A DNA stretch of 64,000 nucleotides from JASHPR01 sp963795055 (GTDB lineage Bacteria > Actinomycetota > Actinomycetes > Streptosporangiales > Streptosporangiaceae): positions 1-64,000 of the forward strand of contig CAWCGJ010000004.1 of NCBI GenBank assembly GCA_963795055.1, in the 5' to 3' direction. Shown here in pieces: positions 49,768 through 58,152 of the stretch; position 1 is the first letter of the stretch; each line of letters begins with the position of its first letter. The position numbers and the translations under genes were made by a program. The notes under the pieces were generated by a model. It saw only the letters and a list, made by a program, of their open reading frames with translations, was not told the origin of the DNA and did not search any database.

Positions 49768-50445
49768 ATGGAGGATATGGGTTTCGCGGGCCGGGCCGTG
49801 CTGGTCTTCGGCGCAGGCGGGGCGCTCGGCGCCGGGGTGGCGGAGGCGTTCGCCGCGGCCGGCGCCTCGGTCACCGGGGTGGACCGGGCCGAGCCGCACG
49901 ATGACCGGAGGCTGGCCGGCGTCCGGTACCAGGCCGCTGACGTGCTCGACGACGGCGCGCTCGGCGCGCTGTTCGACTCGGGCCCGGCGCCCTGGGCCGT
50001 GCTGAACACCGTGGGCGGGTTCGCCGGCCAGCGGCCGCTCGCTCAGCTCGACCTGGCCGAGCTGACCGGGCAGGTCGAGCTGAACCTGGTGACCGCCGCC
50101 CTGATCACCAAGCACGCGCTCCGCGTCATGCAGCCCGCGGGCGAGGGCCGGATCGTGCATACCGCCAGCCGGGCCGGCGTGGTGAGCCAGGGCTCGGGGT
50201 TCGCCTACTCGGTGAGCAAGGTCGGCGTGCTCCACCTGGTGTCGATGGCGGCCGACGAGGTACGCGGCACCGGGATCACGGTGAACTGCGTGGTGCCCAG
50301 CATCATCGACACCCCGGCCAACCGGGCCGCGATCCCCAACGCCGACCACGCCGCGTGGCCGAAGGTCCCGGACATCGCCCGGACCTACGTGTTCCTGGCC
50401 AGCCCGTCGTCCGGCCTCATCAACGGCGCCGCGGTGCCGGTCTAG
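49768..50445 (+). CDS. SDR family oxidoreductase
   Basis: About 225 residues from ATG 49768, which has GAGGGAG upstream; ATG 49741 in frame would add nine. VLVFGAGGALGAGVAEAFAAAG is an atypical dinucleotide loop (GAGGALG). VLNTVGGFAGQRPLAQLDL, RIVHTASRAGVVSQGSGFAYSVSKVGVLHLV (Ser, Tyr and Lys) and NGAAVPV follow. The protein stops shortly after the last strand. It is 103 nt after the folP2-like gene. The gene end abuts a truncated methyltransferase reading the other way. Confidence 0.88.
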   Translation: MEDMGFAGRAVLVFGAGGALGAGVAEAFAAAGASVTGVDRAEPHDDRRLAGVRYQAADVLDDGALGALFDSGPAPWAVLNTVGGFAGQRPLAQLDLAELTGQVELNLVTAALITKHALRVMQPAGEGRIVHTASRAGVVSQGSGFAYSVSKVGVLHLVSMAADEVRGTGITVNCVVPSIIDTPANRAAIPNADHAAWPKVPDIARTYVFLASPSSGLINGAAVPV

Positions 50446-50553
50446 GCACGCCGCGCGGTGACCGGCCAGGTGCCGCTCGCGGTGGGCGATCCAGTTACGG
50501 CCGCTGTCGCCGTTCCACCGCCGCGCCTGCTCCGCGTTGGCCCAGCCGGTCAC
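50446..50553 (-). pseudogene. Truncated 5' end of a SAM methyltransferase
   Basis: From GTG 50553 the minus strand encodes VTGWANAEQARRWNGDSGRNWIAHRERHLAGH, the typical N-terminus of a class I SAM-dependent methyltransferase (ANAEQA-x-x-WNG-x-x-G-x-x-W-x-x-H). Only about 32 codons remain before the sequence runs into the antisense of the SDR gene. The GTG overlaps the stop of the quinone oxidoreductase gene (GTGA), so it was once the downstream member of that operon. A deletion or rearrangement appears to have removed the remainder. Confidence 0.65.
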
Positions 50554-51523
50554 GGCAGCAGCGCCAGCTTCCCGGTCACCTGCCGTCCGGCCAGGACGTG
50601 CAGCGCCTCGGCGGCGCGCTCGAGCGGGTAGGTCGCGGGGGGAACCGGGTGCAGGCCGCCGGCGGCCAGCCGCCCGAGCAGGTCGGCCATCAGCGCCCGG
50701 TTGCCCGCCGGGTCCTGGCGTGACCACGCGCCCCAGTCCACCCCGACCACGGTGCGGTTCTCCAGCAGGACGCGGTTGAGCGGCAGCCGCGGGATGGACC
50801 CGCCCGCGAAGCCCACGACCAGGTAGCGGCCTGACCCGCGCAGGCTGCGCAGCGCCGGCTCGGCGAACGGGTCACCGACCGGGTCGACCACCAGGTCGGC
50901 GCCCGCGCCGGTGATCTCCCGCACCCGGGCCTTCAGGTCCTCGGTCAGGTAGTCGACCGCGGCCTGCGCCCCGGCGGCGATCGCCGCCGCCCGCTTGGCC
51001 GGGCTGGAAGCGGCCGCGATCACCCGCGCGCCGAGCGAGCAGGCCACGTCCACGGCGGCCAGCCCGATCCCGCCGCCGGCCCGAGCACCAGCACCCACTC
51101 GCCGGGCCGCAGGGCGGCCCGCCTGGTCAGGGCGAACAGCATCGTCGTGTAGCTCTCGGCGGCCGTCGCGGCCACCTCGAAGGTCACGGCGTCCGGCAGC
51201 GGCACGGCCGCCTCGGCCGGGAGCACCTGATGGGTCGCGTAGCCGCCCAGGCCGAAGGAAGAGCCCACCACGCGGGTGCCCGCGGGCAGCCCGGACACGC
51301 CGTCGCCGACGCCGAGCACCTCTCCGGCCACGGCCAGGCCTGGAGTGAACGGCAGCGGCGGCTTCATCTGGTAGAGCCCGGCCACGATGAGCCCGTCCAC
51401 GAAACTGACGCCGGCCGCGCGCACGCGGACCAGGGCCTGGCCGGGCCCGGGCCGCGGATCGGGCGCCTCCTCCAGCACCAGCCGGTCCGGCGGGCCGAAC
51501 TCCCGGCAGACGATGCGACGCAT
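50550..51523 (-). pseudogene. NADPH:quinone oxidoreductase (zinc-free MDR), one frameshift
   Basis: MRRIVCREFGPPDRLVLEEAPDPRPGPG starts at ATG 51523 behind GGAGGAG; PGLAVAGEVLGVGDGVSGLPAGTRV and the strand GEWVLVLG follow. At about 51080 the frame changes, continuing as GGGIGLAAVDVACSLGARVIAAASS (Rossmann motif), YLVVGFAGGSIPRLPLNRVLLENRTVVGVDWG and QVTGKLALLP. One G added to the GGG run (CTCGGGCCGG to CTCGGGGCCGG) would give VLGAGGGIGLA, the normal motif. The gene would then encode about 324 residues, a complete QOR. It is divergent from the lipase-like gene. Confidence 0.8.
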
Positions 51524-51598
51524 CTCATCTCCTCCGTTGTGGCGACGGCAGACCCGGTCACCTGGGGTTACCGTACGAAAACCGGGCATTCCGCTGAT

Positions 51599-51630
51599 TC
51601 AGTGAGACGTATACTGACGGTGTATCAGTA
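51599..51630. promoter_or_regulatory. Three alternating TCAGT/ACTGA half-sites
   Basis: TCAGT (51599-51603), ACTGA (51613-51617) and TCAGT (51625-51629) alternate in orientation, with TACTGA-N7-TCAGTA forming a 6-bp inverted repeat. The cluster is in the divergent promoter region of the quinone oxidoreductase (51523) and the lipase-like gene (51673). The same half-sites occur before the GNAT-tetR operon (42214-42281). Confidence 0.55.
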
Positions 51631-51672
51631 GCCTGCCCGGGGCCCTGGCAATGATGTGGCAGGAGCGCAGCG

Positions 51673-52479
51673 ATGTCGGTGATCGGGGAGCCGAGGGTGT
51701 CGCGCGGCGGGACCAATGGCACACGGGGGACGAGGCCGTCGCTCGGGCTTTTCCTCACCGAGCCGGCCCGGGGACTGGCTGATCTCGCGGGGTTGTGGGT
51801 GGCGGCGCCCTGGCTGTCGCTCGCGCCCCGCGGTGACCGGCATGGCGTGCTGGTGCTGCCGGGCCTGCTGGCCTCGGACTCCAGCACCGTGCTGCTCCGG
51901 TGGTTCCTCGGCTGGCTGGGCTATGACGTGCGCGGGTGGAGCCTCGCCCGGAATCTGGGCCCGACCGACCAGGTGCTGGACGAGCTGCCGCGCATGCTGT
52001 CGGCTCTCGCCGAGCAGACGGGCGGTCCGGTGTCGCTGATCGGCCAGAGCCTCGGCGGCATCTACGCCCGGGAGCTGGCGCGCGACCATCCCGGCCTGGT
52101 CCGGCAGGTGATCACCCTGGCCAGCCCGTTCGCGCTGGCCGATAACCGGGAGAGCCGCGCCCACGGCGTCTACCAGCGCCACGCCCACCGTCATGCGCCC
52201 GGCGAGCGGGTGCCCACCCTCGAGCAGGTAGCGCGGCCGATCGAGATTCCCTCGACGGCCGTGTACTCCCGGTGGGACGGGATCGTCTTCTGGCGGGCCT
52301 GCATCGAGCCGGAAGCGGCGCTGCACGAGAATGTTGAGGTCCGGTGCGGTCACCTCGGATTCGGCGTGGACGCCGCGACGCTGTGGCTGGTCGCCGACCG
52401 GCTGGCGGTCCCCGCTGGCCGGTGGCGTAAGTTCCGCCCGCCCCCGGCGCTGCGCGCGCTCTACCCGCGCCGCCGGTGA
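51673..52479 (+). CDS. Alpha/beta hydrolase (lipase/esterase-like)
   Basis: A 268-residue hydrolase. GVLVLPGLLASDSSTVLLRWFLGWLGYDV is followed by SLIGQSLGGIYARELARDHPGLV with the nucleophile Ser. VYSRWDGIVFWRACI may hold the Asp and RCGHLGFGVDAATLW the His. The pattern is that of triacylglycerol lipase-like esterases, without a signal peptide. It lies 75 nt before the WS/DGAT gene on the same strand, so they probably act in lipid storage and turnover. Confidence 0.85.
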   Translation: MSVIGEPRVSRGGTNGTRGTRPSLGLFLTEPARGLADLAGLWVAAPWLSLAPRGDRHGVLVLPGLLASDSSTVLLRWFLGWLGYDVRGWSLARNLGPTDQVLDELPRMLSALAEQTGGPVSLIGQSLGGIYARELARDHPGLVRQVITLASPFALADNRESRAHGVYQRHAHRHAPGERVPTLEQVARPIEIPSTAVYSRWDGIVFWRACIEPEAALHENVEVRCGHLGFGVDAATLWLVADRLAVPAGRWRKFRPPPALRALYPRRR

Positions 52480-52554
52480 CCGGCGGCTCGCTCGTGACAT
52501 GGCCTCGCGGGCGGGCGGCCAGGCCGCACTCCGCCGCAGGCCGAGGAGAACGTG

Positions 52555-54003
52555 ATGCAGCAGCTCACCGGTCTTGACGCCTCCTTCCTCTCCCTCGAGA
52601 CCGCGAACACCACGGGCCACGTGGGCGGGGTGAGCGTCCTGGATCCCAGCCGGGCGCCCGAGCCGCTGACGCTGGCCCGGCTGACCGAGGTGCTGGAGGA
52701 GCGGCTGCCGCTGGTCCCGGTGCTGCGCCGCAAGCTCAAGAACGTGCCGTTCGGCCTCGACCAGCCCTACTGGGTCGACGACGCGGACTTCGACATCGAG
52801 TACCACGTCCGCGAGATCGCGCTGCCGCGCCCCGGCTCGGACGCGCAGCTCGCCGAGCAGGTCGCGCGGCTGCACGCCCGGCCGCTGGACCGGAGCCGGC
52901 CGCTGTGGGAGATCTACCTCATCACCGGGCTGGCCCGGCGCCGCGCCGCGGTCTACTCGAAGATCCACCATTCCGCGATCGACGGCGCGTCCGGCGCCGA
53001 GCTGCTGACGGTGCTGCTCGACCTCAGCCCGGGCGGGCGCGAGCTGCCCGCCCGCCGGCCGTTCCGGCCGGTCCGGCCGCCGGGCCCGGTGACGCTGACC
53101 GCGCTCGCGGCGGCCCGGCTGGCGTGGCGGCCGGTGCAGACGGTGCGCATCACCACCCAGCTGATCGGGGTCCTGCCCACCCTGGGCCCGGCCTTCAGCG
53201 CGCTGGTCGGCGGGATGCTCGGCCTGAACCACGGCGACGGCGGGGTCATCCCGAACGTCACGGGGCGGGCCCCGGCCACGCCGTTCAACCGGCCGATCAC
53301 GCAGCACCGCCGGGTCGCGTTCCGCACCGTGGACCTTGACCGGGTGAAAGCGGTGAAGAACGCGTTCGGCGTCTCGGTCAACGACGTGGTCATGGCAATG
53401 TGCGCGGGCGCGCTGCGGCGCTGGCTCGCCGACCAGCAGGCGCTGCCCGCGGTGCCGCTGATCGCGATGATCCCGGTCTCGGTGCGCGACCCGGCCAGCA
53501 AGGGCGCGCTGGGCAACAAGGTGTCGGCGATGCTGGCCGCGCTGCCCACCCACGTCGACGAGCCGGAGCGGCGGGTGCAGATCGTGCACGCCGCCACGAA
53601 GATCGCTAAGGCCCAGCAGGCGGCGATCCCGCAGGGCCTGGTCGACCAGATCAGCGATTTCGCCCCGCCGGCGCTGACGGCGCGCGCGGCGCGCGTGGTG
53701 TTCGCCACCGGGCTGCTGCACCGGCTGCCGCCCTTCAACCTGACCATTTCCAACGTCCCCGGCCCGAACGTGCCGGTCTACCTGTGCGGGGCCAAGCTGC
53801 TGGCCCACTACCCGGTGTCGGTGGTCACCGACGGCCAGGGCCTGAACATCACGCTGGTGGGTTACCTCGGCCAGCTCCACTTCGGGCTGGTCTGCTGCCG
53901 CGAGCTCGTCCCCGACCTCGACACCCTCGCCGGCTACCTGGTCGCCGAGCTGGACCTGCTGGTCAAGGCGGCCGGCCAGGTTACGGCGGGCCAGGCGCCC
54001 TGA
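52555..54003 (+). CDS. Wax ester synthase/diacylglycerol acyltransferase
   Basis: A 482-residue WS/DGAT enzyme joining acyl-CoA with diacylglycerol or a fatty alcohol. LTGLDASFLSLETANTTGHVGG is the N-terminal motif, VYSKIHHSAIDGASG the catalytic HHxxxDG (His138, His139, Asp143), and VNDVVMAMCAGALRRWL plus NLTISNVPGPNVPVYLCGAKLL are the C-terminal signature motifs. The ATG at 52555 has GAGGAG seven bases upstream, while a GTG just before is weaker. It follows a lipase-like gene and is a marker of actinobacterial triacylglycerol storage. Confidence 0.95.
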   Translation: MQQLTGLDASFLSLETANTTGHVGGVSVLDPSRAPEPLTLARLTEVLEERLPLVPVLRRKLKNVPFGLDQPYWVDDADFDIEYHVREIALPRPGSDAQLAEQVARLHARPLDRSRPLWEIYLITGLARRRAAVYSKIHHSAIDGASGAELLTVLLDLSPGGRELPARRPFRPVRPPGPVTLTALAAARLAWRPVQTVRITTQLIGVLPTLGPAFSALVGGMLGLNHGDGGVIPNVTGRAPATPFNRPITQHRRVAFRTVDLDRVKAVKNAFGVSVNDVVMAMCAGALRRWLADQQALPAVPLIAMIPVSVRDPASKGALGNKVSAMLAALPTHVDEPERRVQIVHAATKIAKAQQAAIPQGLVDQISDFAPPALTARAARVVFATGLLHRLPPFNLTISNVPGPNVPVYLCGAKLLAHYPVSVVTDGQGLNITLVGYLGQLHFGLVCCRELVPDLDTLAGYLVAELDLLVKAAGQVTAGQAP

Positions 54004-54472
54004 CCGGCCTGCGCCCCGGCCGCGGCCCGGCGGACCGCATGATGATCTTCACGTTGCCGTCGCCGCGCCTGCCGACCTCCTCCAGGCCGAGTCGCTGGTA
54101 GAGGGCGTAGGCGCGGTGGTTGACGCTGAGGACCTCGAGGACCAGGTCCTGGCCCTTCTGCCCGGCCTCGTCGATGAGGGCGTTGATGAGGCGGCTGCCG
54201 ATGCCGCGGCCCTGGTAGTCGGGAAGGATCTCGATGCGCAAGAGGTAGATCTCGTCGGGACGGCGCTCGACGCTCAGCATGCCGGCGTCGGCCCCGTTGG
54301 CGGTGATGATCTGCCAGCGGCCCGGGGTGAACCCGCGATTGTGGTGATCACGCTGGAACTGCTCGTCCCACCCCCAGATGGCGGCGACGTAGCCGCCCAT
54401 GGCCGCCTTGTGCAGTTGGTAGCAGAACTCACTGTCGGCGGGCCTGGCCGACCGCAGCGCGACGGCGGTCAT
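53981..54472 (-). CDS. GNAT family N-acetyltransferase
   Basis: A 163-residue acetyltransferase. ALRSARPADSEFCYQLHKAAMGGYV starts the fold, WGWDEQFQRDHHNRGF follows, RIEILPDYQGRGIGSRLINALIDEA is the acetyl-CoA loop, and VNHRAYALYQRLGLEEVGR the terminal strand. The layout resembles the aminoglycoside/amino-acid acetyltransferases but the substrate is not evident. Its end overlaps the WS/DGAT gene by 23 bp, tail to tail. Confidence 0.9.
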   Translation of the reverse strand: MTAVALRSARPADSEFCYQLHKAAMGGYVAAIWGWDEQFQRDHHNRGFTPGRWQIITANGADAGMLSVERRPDEIYLLRIEILPDYQGRGIGSRLINALIDEAGQKGQDLVLEVLSVNHRAYALYQRLGLEEVGRRGDGNVKIIMRSAGPRPGRRPVRAPGPP

Positions 54473-54559
54473 GCTGCGGCACGCGCCGGGACGACGCGCT
54501 GCGTCATGATCGGATAGTAGATCACCGGGCCGCCGCCGTCGACCGCCCGTGTTCGCCGC

Positions 54560-55441
54560 TCAGCATCCGCCCGTGACCGCGGCGACCTCTCGCGGCCAGT
54601 AGCTGGGCATGGCGTCGTACGGATTCGGCGATCCCGGCAGGTTGGTCACGAACAGGTAGCCGGCCCGGCGGGCCCGGGACAGCCGGACCGCGCTGGCCAG
54701 GTCTGACCTCGGCGTCGCGTAGATGACGTGCACGAACTGGTCCGGCTGGTACTGGCTGACCCAGCCGGGCACCTGGTCGGCGAGGTACTGCGCGTACGAG
54801 CCCTCGAAGACCATCACCACGTTGGCTATCGACATGAAGCTGGGATCCGGGTAGTCCCCGGGGTTCAGCCAGACCACGGCGCCCGGCACGGTCGCGCGGA
54901 TATAGCCGGCCAGCGTCCGGTAGTAGGAGAGCTCGCCGGGGGTGCCCTGGGTGAGGTCCAGCAAGATGCCATTGACCCCGTACCACGCCCGGTACTCCCT
55001 GACCTCGGCCTCGACCGACCCGATCGGACGCTGGCCGTATTCGGTGGATGAATAGCCCAGGACGGTGATGCCCGCGGCCTGCGCCTGCCGGACCACGGCC
55101 CGGAAGTGGGAGAGCGGCGCCGACCCGGGGCCGTTGTCGACGTTCAGCAGCATGACGCGGGGGGCCGGCTTGGTGTCGATGGCCTGAGTCCAGTCGCTGT
55201 CCGGGTAGAACATCGACGGAACGTAGGTGTCCTGGCAGCCGCCGGCCGGAGTCGCGGGCTGGATCGGGGTCGGCGACGGCACGGGAGACGGTGCCGGGGC
55301 GGGGGCCGCCGACGCGAGGTGCGTCGGGGACCGCTGGGCGGCCGGCGGGGCCGCGGGGCCGCAGGAGCAGGCGGCCACCGCGGGCAGCAGCACGGCCGCG
55401 GCCGTCCGCAGGACCGCCGGGAGGCCGCGGAGCATGGTCAC
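54560..55441 (-). CDS. Lipoprotein, spherulin-4-like (glycoside hydrolase-related)
   Basis: About 293 residues. It starts at GTG 55441 (VTMLRGLP), which overlaps the aldo/keto reductase stop as GTGA. The signal peptide VLLPAVAAC has a lipobox AVAAC. A Pro/Ala/Ser/Thr linker (about residues 25-65) precedes a TIM-barrel-like domain: MLLNVDNGPGSAPLSHF, VLGYSSTEYGQRPIGSVEAEV, GILLDLTQGTP, AVVWLNPGDYP, VMVFEGSYAQYL and VHVIYATPRSDLASAV. This matches the spherulation-specific family 4, related to endo-alpha-1,4-polygalactosaminidases. It is probably attached to the outer face of the membrane. Confidence 0.85.
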   Translation of the reverse strand: MTMLRGLPAVLRTAAAVLLPAVAACSCGPAAPPAAQRSPTHLASAAPAPAPSPVPSPTPIQPATPAGGCQDTYVPSMFYPDSDWTQAIDTKPAPRVMLLNVDNGPGSAPLSHFRAVVRQAQAAGITVLGYSSTEYGQRPIGSVEAEVREYRAWYGVNGILLDLTQGTPGELSYYRTLAGYIRATVPGAVVWLNPGDYPDPSFMSIANVVMVFEGSYAQYLADQVPGWVSQYQPDQFVHVIYATPRSDLASAVRLSRARRAGYLFVTNLPGSPNPYDAMPSYWPREVAAVTGGC

Positions 55442-56355
55442 GCGCCGCCCCTTGCCTCGCCCAGGGACTTCAGGCGGGCCAGCTCGTCCGGTGCGAGCCG
55501 CAGTGCCCCGGCGGCCACGTTCTCGGCCAGGTGCCCCGGGTCGGCGGTGCCGGGGATGGCCAGCGCGTGCGGCCCGCGCTGCAGCGTCCACGCCAGCCGG
55601 ACCTGCGCGGCCGTGGCCCCGTGGGCCTGCGCGACGGCCAGCACCTCCGGGTGCTCAGGGCCGGTCACGCCCGCCCCGCCGCCCCGGCCCGCGACCGCGA
55701 AGAACGGCACGAACGCGATGCCCTGCTCCCCGCAGGCATCCACGAACGCGTGCGCTCCGGGGCTCGCGCCGACGCCGTACCGGTTCTGCACGCAGACCAC
55801 CGGCGCGACGGCCTGGGCCTCGGCCAGGTCCCCGGCGTCCACGCCGGACAGGCCCAGGTGCCGGATCAGCCCGGCGTCGCGCAGCTCGGCCAGGGCGCCG
55901 AAATGCTCGGCCAGCGACTCCATGCTCGGCATCCGGCGCAGGTTGACCACGTCGAGGTGATCACGGCCGAGCTGGCGCAGGTTCTCCTCGACCTGGCCGC
56001 GAAGCTGATCGGGCCGGGCCGCGGGCAGCCACTCGCCCGACGGGTCCCGGCCCGGCCCGACCTTGGTCACGATGACCAGGTCGTCCGGGTAGGGCGCCAG
56101 GGCCGTGTTGATCAGCTCGTTGGCCGAGCGGAGCGGGGAGAAGTAGAACGCCGCGGTGTCGATGTGATTGACCCCGAGCTCGACCGCGCGGCGCAGCACC
56201 GCGATGGCCCGGTCCCGGTCGCCGGGCGTGGCGTCGGCGATGAGGGCGCGCCCGGTCTGCGGCAGGCGCATCGCCCCGAACCCCATCCGGTTGACCGTCA
56301 GGTCGCCGAGCGTCCAGGTGCCCGCCGCCGCGGCGGTGATCTGCGCTGAAGCCAT
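55438..56355 (-). CDS. Aldo/keto reductase
   Basis: A 305-residue NADPH-dependent TIM-barrel reductase. VNHIDTAAFYFSPLRSANELI carries Asp and Tyr, LVIVTKVGPGRD the Lys. The usual catalytic His (VNLHR) is replaced by Arg in LDVVNLRRMPSMES. HLGLSGVDAGDLAEAQ and VVCVQNRYG follow. The altered His suggests reduced or shifted activity, as in several AKR groups. It is first in a small operon with the spherulin-like lipoprotein (GTGA overlap). Confidence 0.87.
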   Translation of the reverse strand: MASAQITAAAAGTWTLGDLTVNRMGFGAMRLPQTGRALIADATPGDRDRAIAVLRRAVELGVNHIDTAAFYFSPLRSANELINTALAPYPDDLVIVTKVGPGRDPSGEWLPAARPDQLRGQVEENLRQLGRDHLDVVNLRRMPSMESLAEHFGALAELRDAGLIRHLGLSGVDAGDLAEAQAVAPVVCVQNRYGVGASPGAHAFVDACGEQGIAFVPFFAVAGRGGGAGVTGPEHPEVLAVAQAHGATAAQVRLAWTLQRGPHALAIPGTADPGHLAENVAAGALRLAPDELARLKSLGEARGGA

Positions 56356-56404
56356 GATCGCTCAGCTTAGCCAGCGATGATTCCGCAACGGGCACGGCCG
56401 GGGC

Positions 56405-57223
56405 TCAGGCGTCGCGGCGGGTGATCGCGACCGCGGCGACCAGCAGGATAGCGGCCGGCCAGGCCAGCAGGACCACCAGCGACCGCGCCGGGGACAGCAG
56501 GCCGGCCTGCGGGTGCAGGGCCACGACCTGATAGGCGGCGACCGGCAGCGTGAACCGGCCGATCCGGGCGTTCCACGGGGACGGCAGGAACAGGCACAGC
56601 GCGGCCAGCAGGTAGATCACCGCGACCGTCGCGGCTATGGCCCCGGCCGTGTGCCGGACGATCGCGCCGAGGCCGAGGCCGACCAGGGCGCAGGCGGCCA
56701 GGACCAGGCCGGCGGCCAGCACGGCCCCGGGCACGCCGGGCTGGGTCAGGGACAGGCCGCGGTGGCGCCCCGACAAGATCGCCTGGGTGAGGAAGAACGA
56801 GGCGAACGCGAGCAGTTCGCCGGCGAGGAGGGCGGCGGTCCCGGTGACGGCGGCCTTGGCGCCGAGCACCGCCCAGCGGCGCGGCACCGCGGTGAACGTG
56901 GTGCGGATCAGCCCGGTGCCGTACTCGGACGTGAACACCAGGACGCTCAGGATGCTGACCGGGAGCACCGTGTACTCGGCGTAGCCGAGGAAGCTCGCGG
57001 TGAGCGGGGTGATCGGGCCGGGGGGCGGGGGACCGTGCGTGGTGGCGAAGGCGTGCGCGACGATAACGGTGGCGCCGATGGTCACGACGGCGGCGATGAG
57101 CAGGGTCAGGTAGTTCGACCGGGCCGAGCGGAGCTTGGTCCACTCCGAGGCGAGCACGTCGAAGGCCCGGACGGCCAGGAACGGCCCGGCGGCCCGGGCG
57201 GCCTGCGCCTGCGGTGCGGTCAT
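56405..57223 (-). CDS. ABC-2 type transporter permease
   Basis: A 272-residue membrane protein with six predicted helices (LTLLIAAVVTIGATVIVAH, VLPVSILSVLVFTSEYGTGL, ALLAGELLAFASFFLTQ, AVLAAGLVLAACALVGLGLGAIV, AATVAVIYLLAALCLFL, SLVVLLAWPAAILLVAAVAI). The SEWTKLRSARSNY and SEYGTGLIRTTFTAVPRR motifs are typical of the ABC-2 exporter permeases. It overlaps the ATPase gene by 4 bp (ATGA). The cargo is unknown; the operon lead gene is a PadR regulator, which often controls drug exporters. Confidence 0.9.
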   Translation of the reverse strand: MTAPQAQAARAAGPFLAVRAFDVLASEWTKLRSARSNYLTLLIAAVVTIGATVIVAHAFATTHGPPPPGPITPLTASFLGYAEYTVLPVSILSVLVFTSEYGTGLIRTTFTAVPRRWAVLGAKAAVTGTAALLAGELLAFASFFLTQAILSGRHRGLSLTQPGVPGAVLAAGLVLAACALVGLGLGAIVRHTAGAIAATVAVIYLLAALCLFLPSPWNARIGRFTLPVAAYQVVALHPQAGLLSPARSLVVLLAWPAAILLVAAVAITRRDA

Positions 57224-58152
57224 CGGCCCGGTGCCCCTTCCCCGGCTGCGGTTCCCGCGCGGTACTCGACGCTGGCCTCGGTGAGGTCCAGGTAGGCCTG
57301 CTCGAGCGAGGCGTGCCGGGGGACCAGCTCGTGCACGGGGACGCCGTGCGCGGCGGCCAGCCCGGCGATGGCGGGCGCGTCCAGCCCGGTCACCGCGAGC
57401 CCGCCGTCGTCCTGGCGCACTACCACCGCGCCGCGGCCGGTCAGCAGGGCGGCGAGCTCGTCGGCCCGCGGCGATCGCACCAGCACGTCGGCCCGGGCAC
57501 TGGACTCGACGAACCGGTCCGTGGGCGTGTCGGCGAGCAGCCGGCCGCGCCCGATGATGATCAGGTGGTCGGCGGCCTGGGCCATCTCGCTCATCAGGTG
57601 GCTGGAGACGAAGACGGTGCGCCCCTCGGCGGCCAGCGACCGCAGCAGCTGGCGGATCCAGCGGACGCCTTCGGCGTCCAGGCCGTTGACCGGCTCGTCG
57701 AACATCAGCACCGGGGGGTCGCCGAGCAGCGCCGCGGCGATGCCGAGCCGCTGCTTCATGCCGAGCGAGAAGCCCCGCAGGCGCCGGTGGGCGGCCGGGT
57801 CCAGCCCGGTCAGCCGCAGCGTCTCGGTGACCCGGTGACGTCCGATCCCGTTGCTCTGCGCGATCGACAGCAGGTGGGACCGGGCGGTGCGCCCGCCGGG
57901 CACGGCGGTGGCGTCCAGCAGCGATCCCACCTGGCGCAGCGGGCGGATGATCGCCTGGTAGCGGCGGCCGCCGACCAGGGCGGTGCCCGACGTGGGGGCG
58001 TTGAGGCCGAGGATGATCCGCATGGTGGTGGTCTTGCCGGCGCCGTTCGGCCCGAGGAAGCCGGTGACCCGCCCGGGGCGCACCGTGAAGCTCAGCCCGT
58101 CCACCGCGGTGACCGGGCCGAACCGCTTGCGCAGCTGGTCCACCTCGATCAT
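57220..58152 (-). CDS. ABC transporter ATP-binding protein
   Basis: A 310-residue ATPase. GFLGPNGAGKTTTMRIILGL is Walker A, FSLGMKQRLGIAAALLGDPPVLMFDEPVNGLD gives signature and Walker B, and TVFVSSHLMSEMAQAADHLIIIG the H-loop. The C-terminal extension is about 90 residues, typical of drug/lantibiotic exporters (DrrA-like). The start is ATG 58150-58152, overlapping the stop of the upstream gene (ATGA), with the permease gene following at its own stop. Confidence 0.93.
   Translation of the reverse strand: MIEVDQLRKRFGPVTAVDGLSFTVRPGRVTGFLGPNGAGKTTTMRIILGLNAPTSGTALVGGRRYQAIIRPLRQVGSLLDATAVPGGRTARSHLLSIAQSNGIGRHRVTETLRLTGLDPAAHRRLRGFSLGMKQRLGIAAALLGDPPVLMFDEPVNGLDAEGVRWIRQLLRSLAAEGRTVFVSSHLMSEMAQAADHLIIIGRGRLLADTPTDRFVESSARADVLVRSPRADELAALLTGRGAVVVRQDDGGLAVTGLDAPAIAGLAAAHGVPVHELVPRHASLEQAYLDLTEASVEYRAGTAAGEGAPGR

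Noticed and set aside
50446..50553. Small functional peptide gene
   Set aside because: The sequence matches the N-terminus of a large methyltransferase family, and the frame breaks into antisense of the SDR gene.
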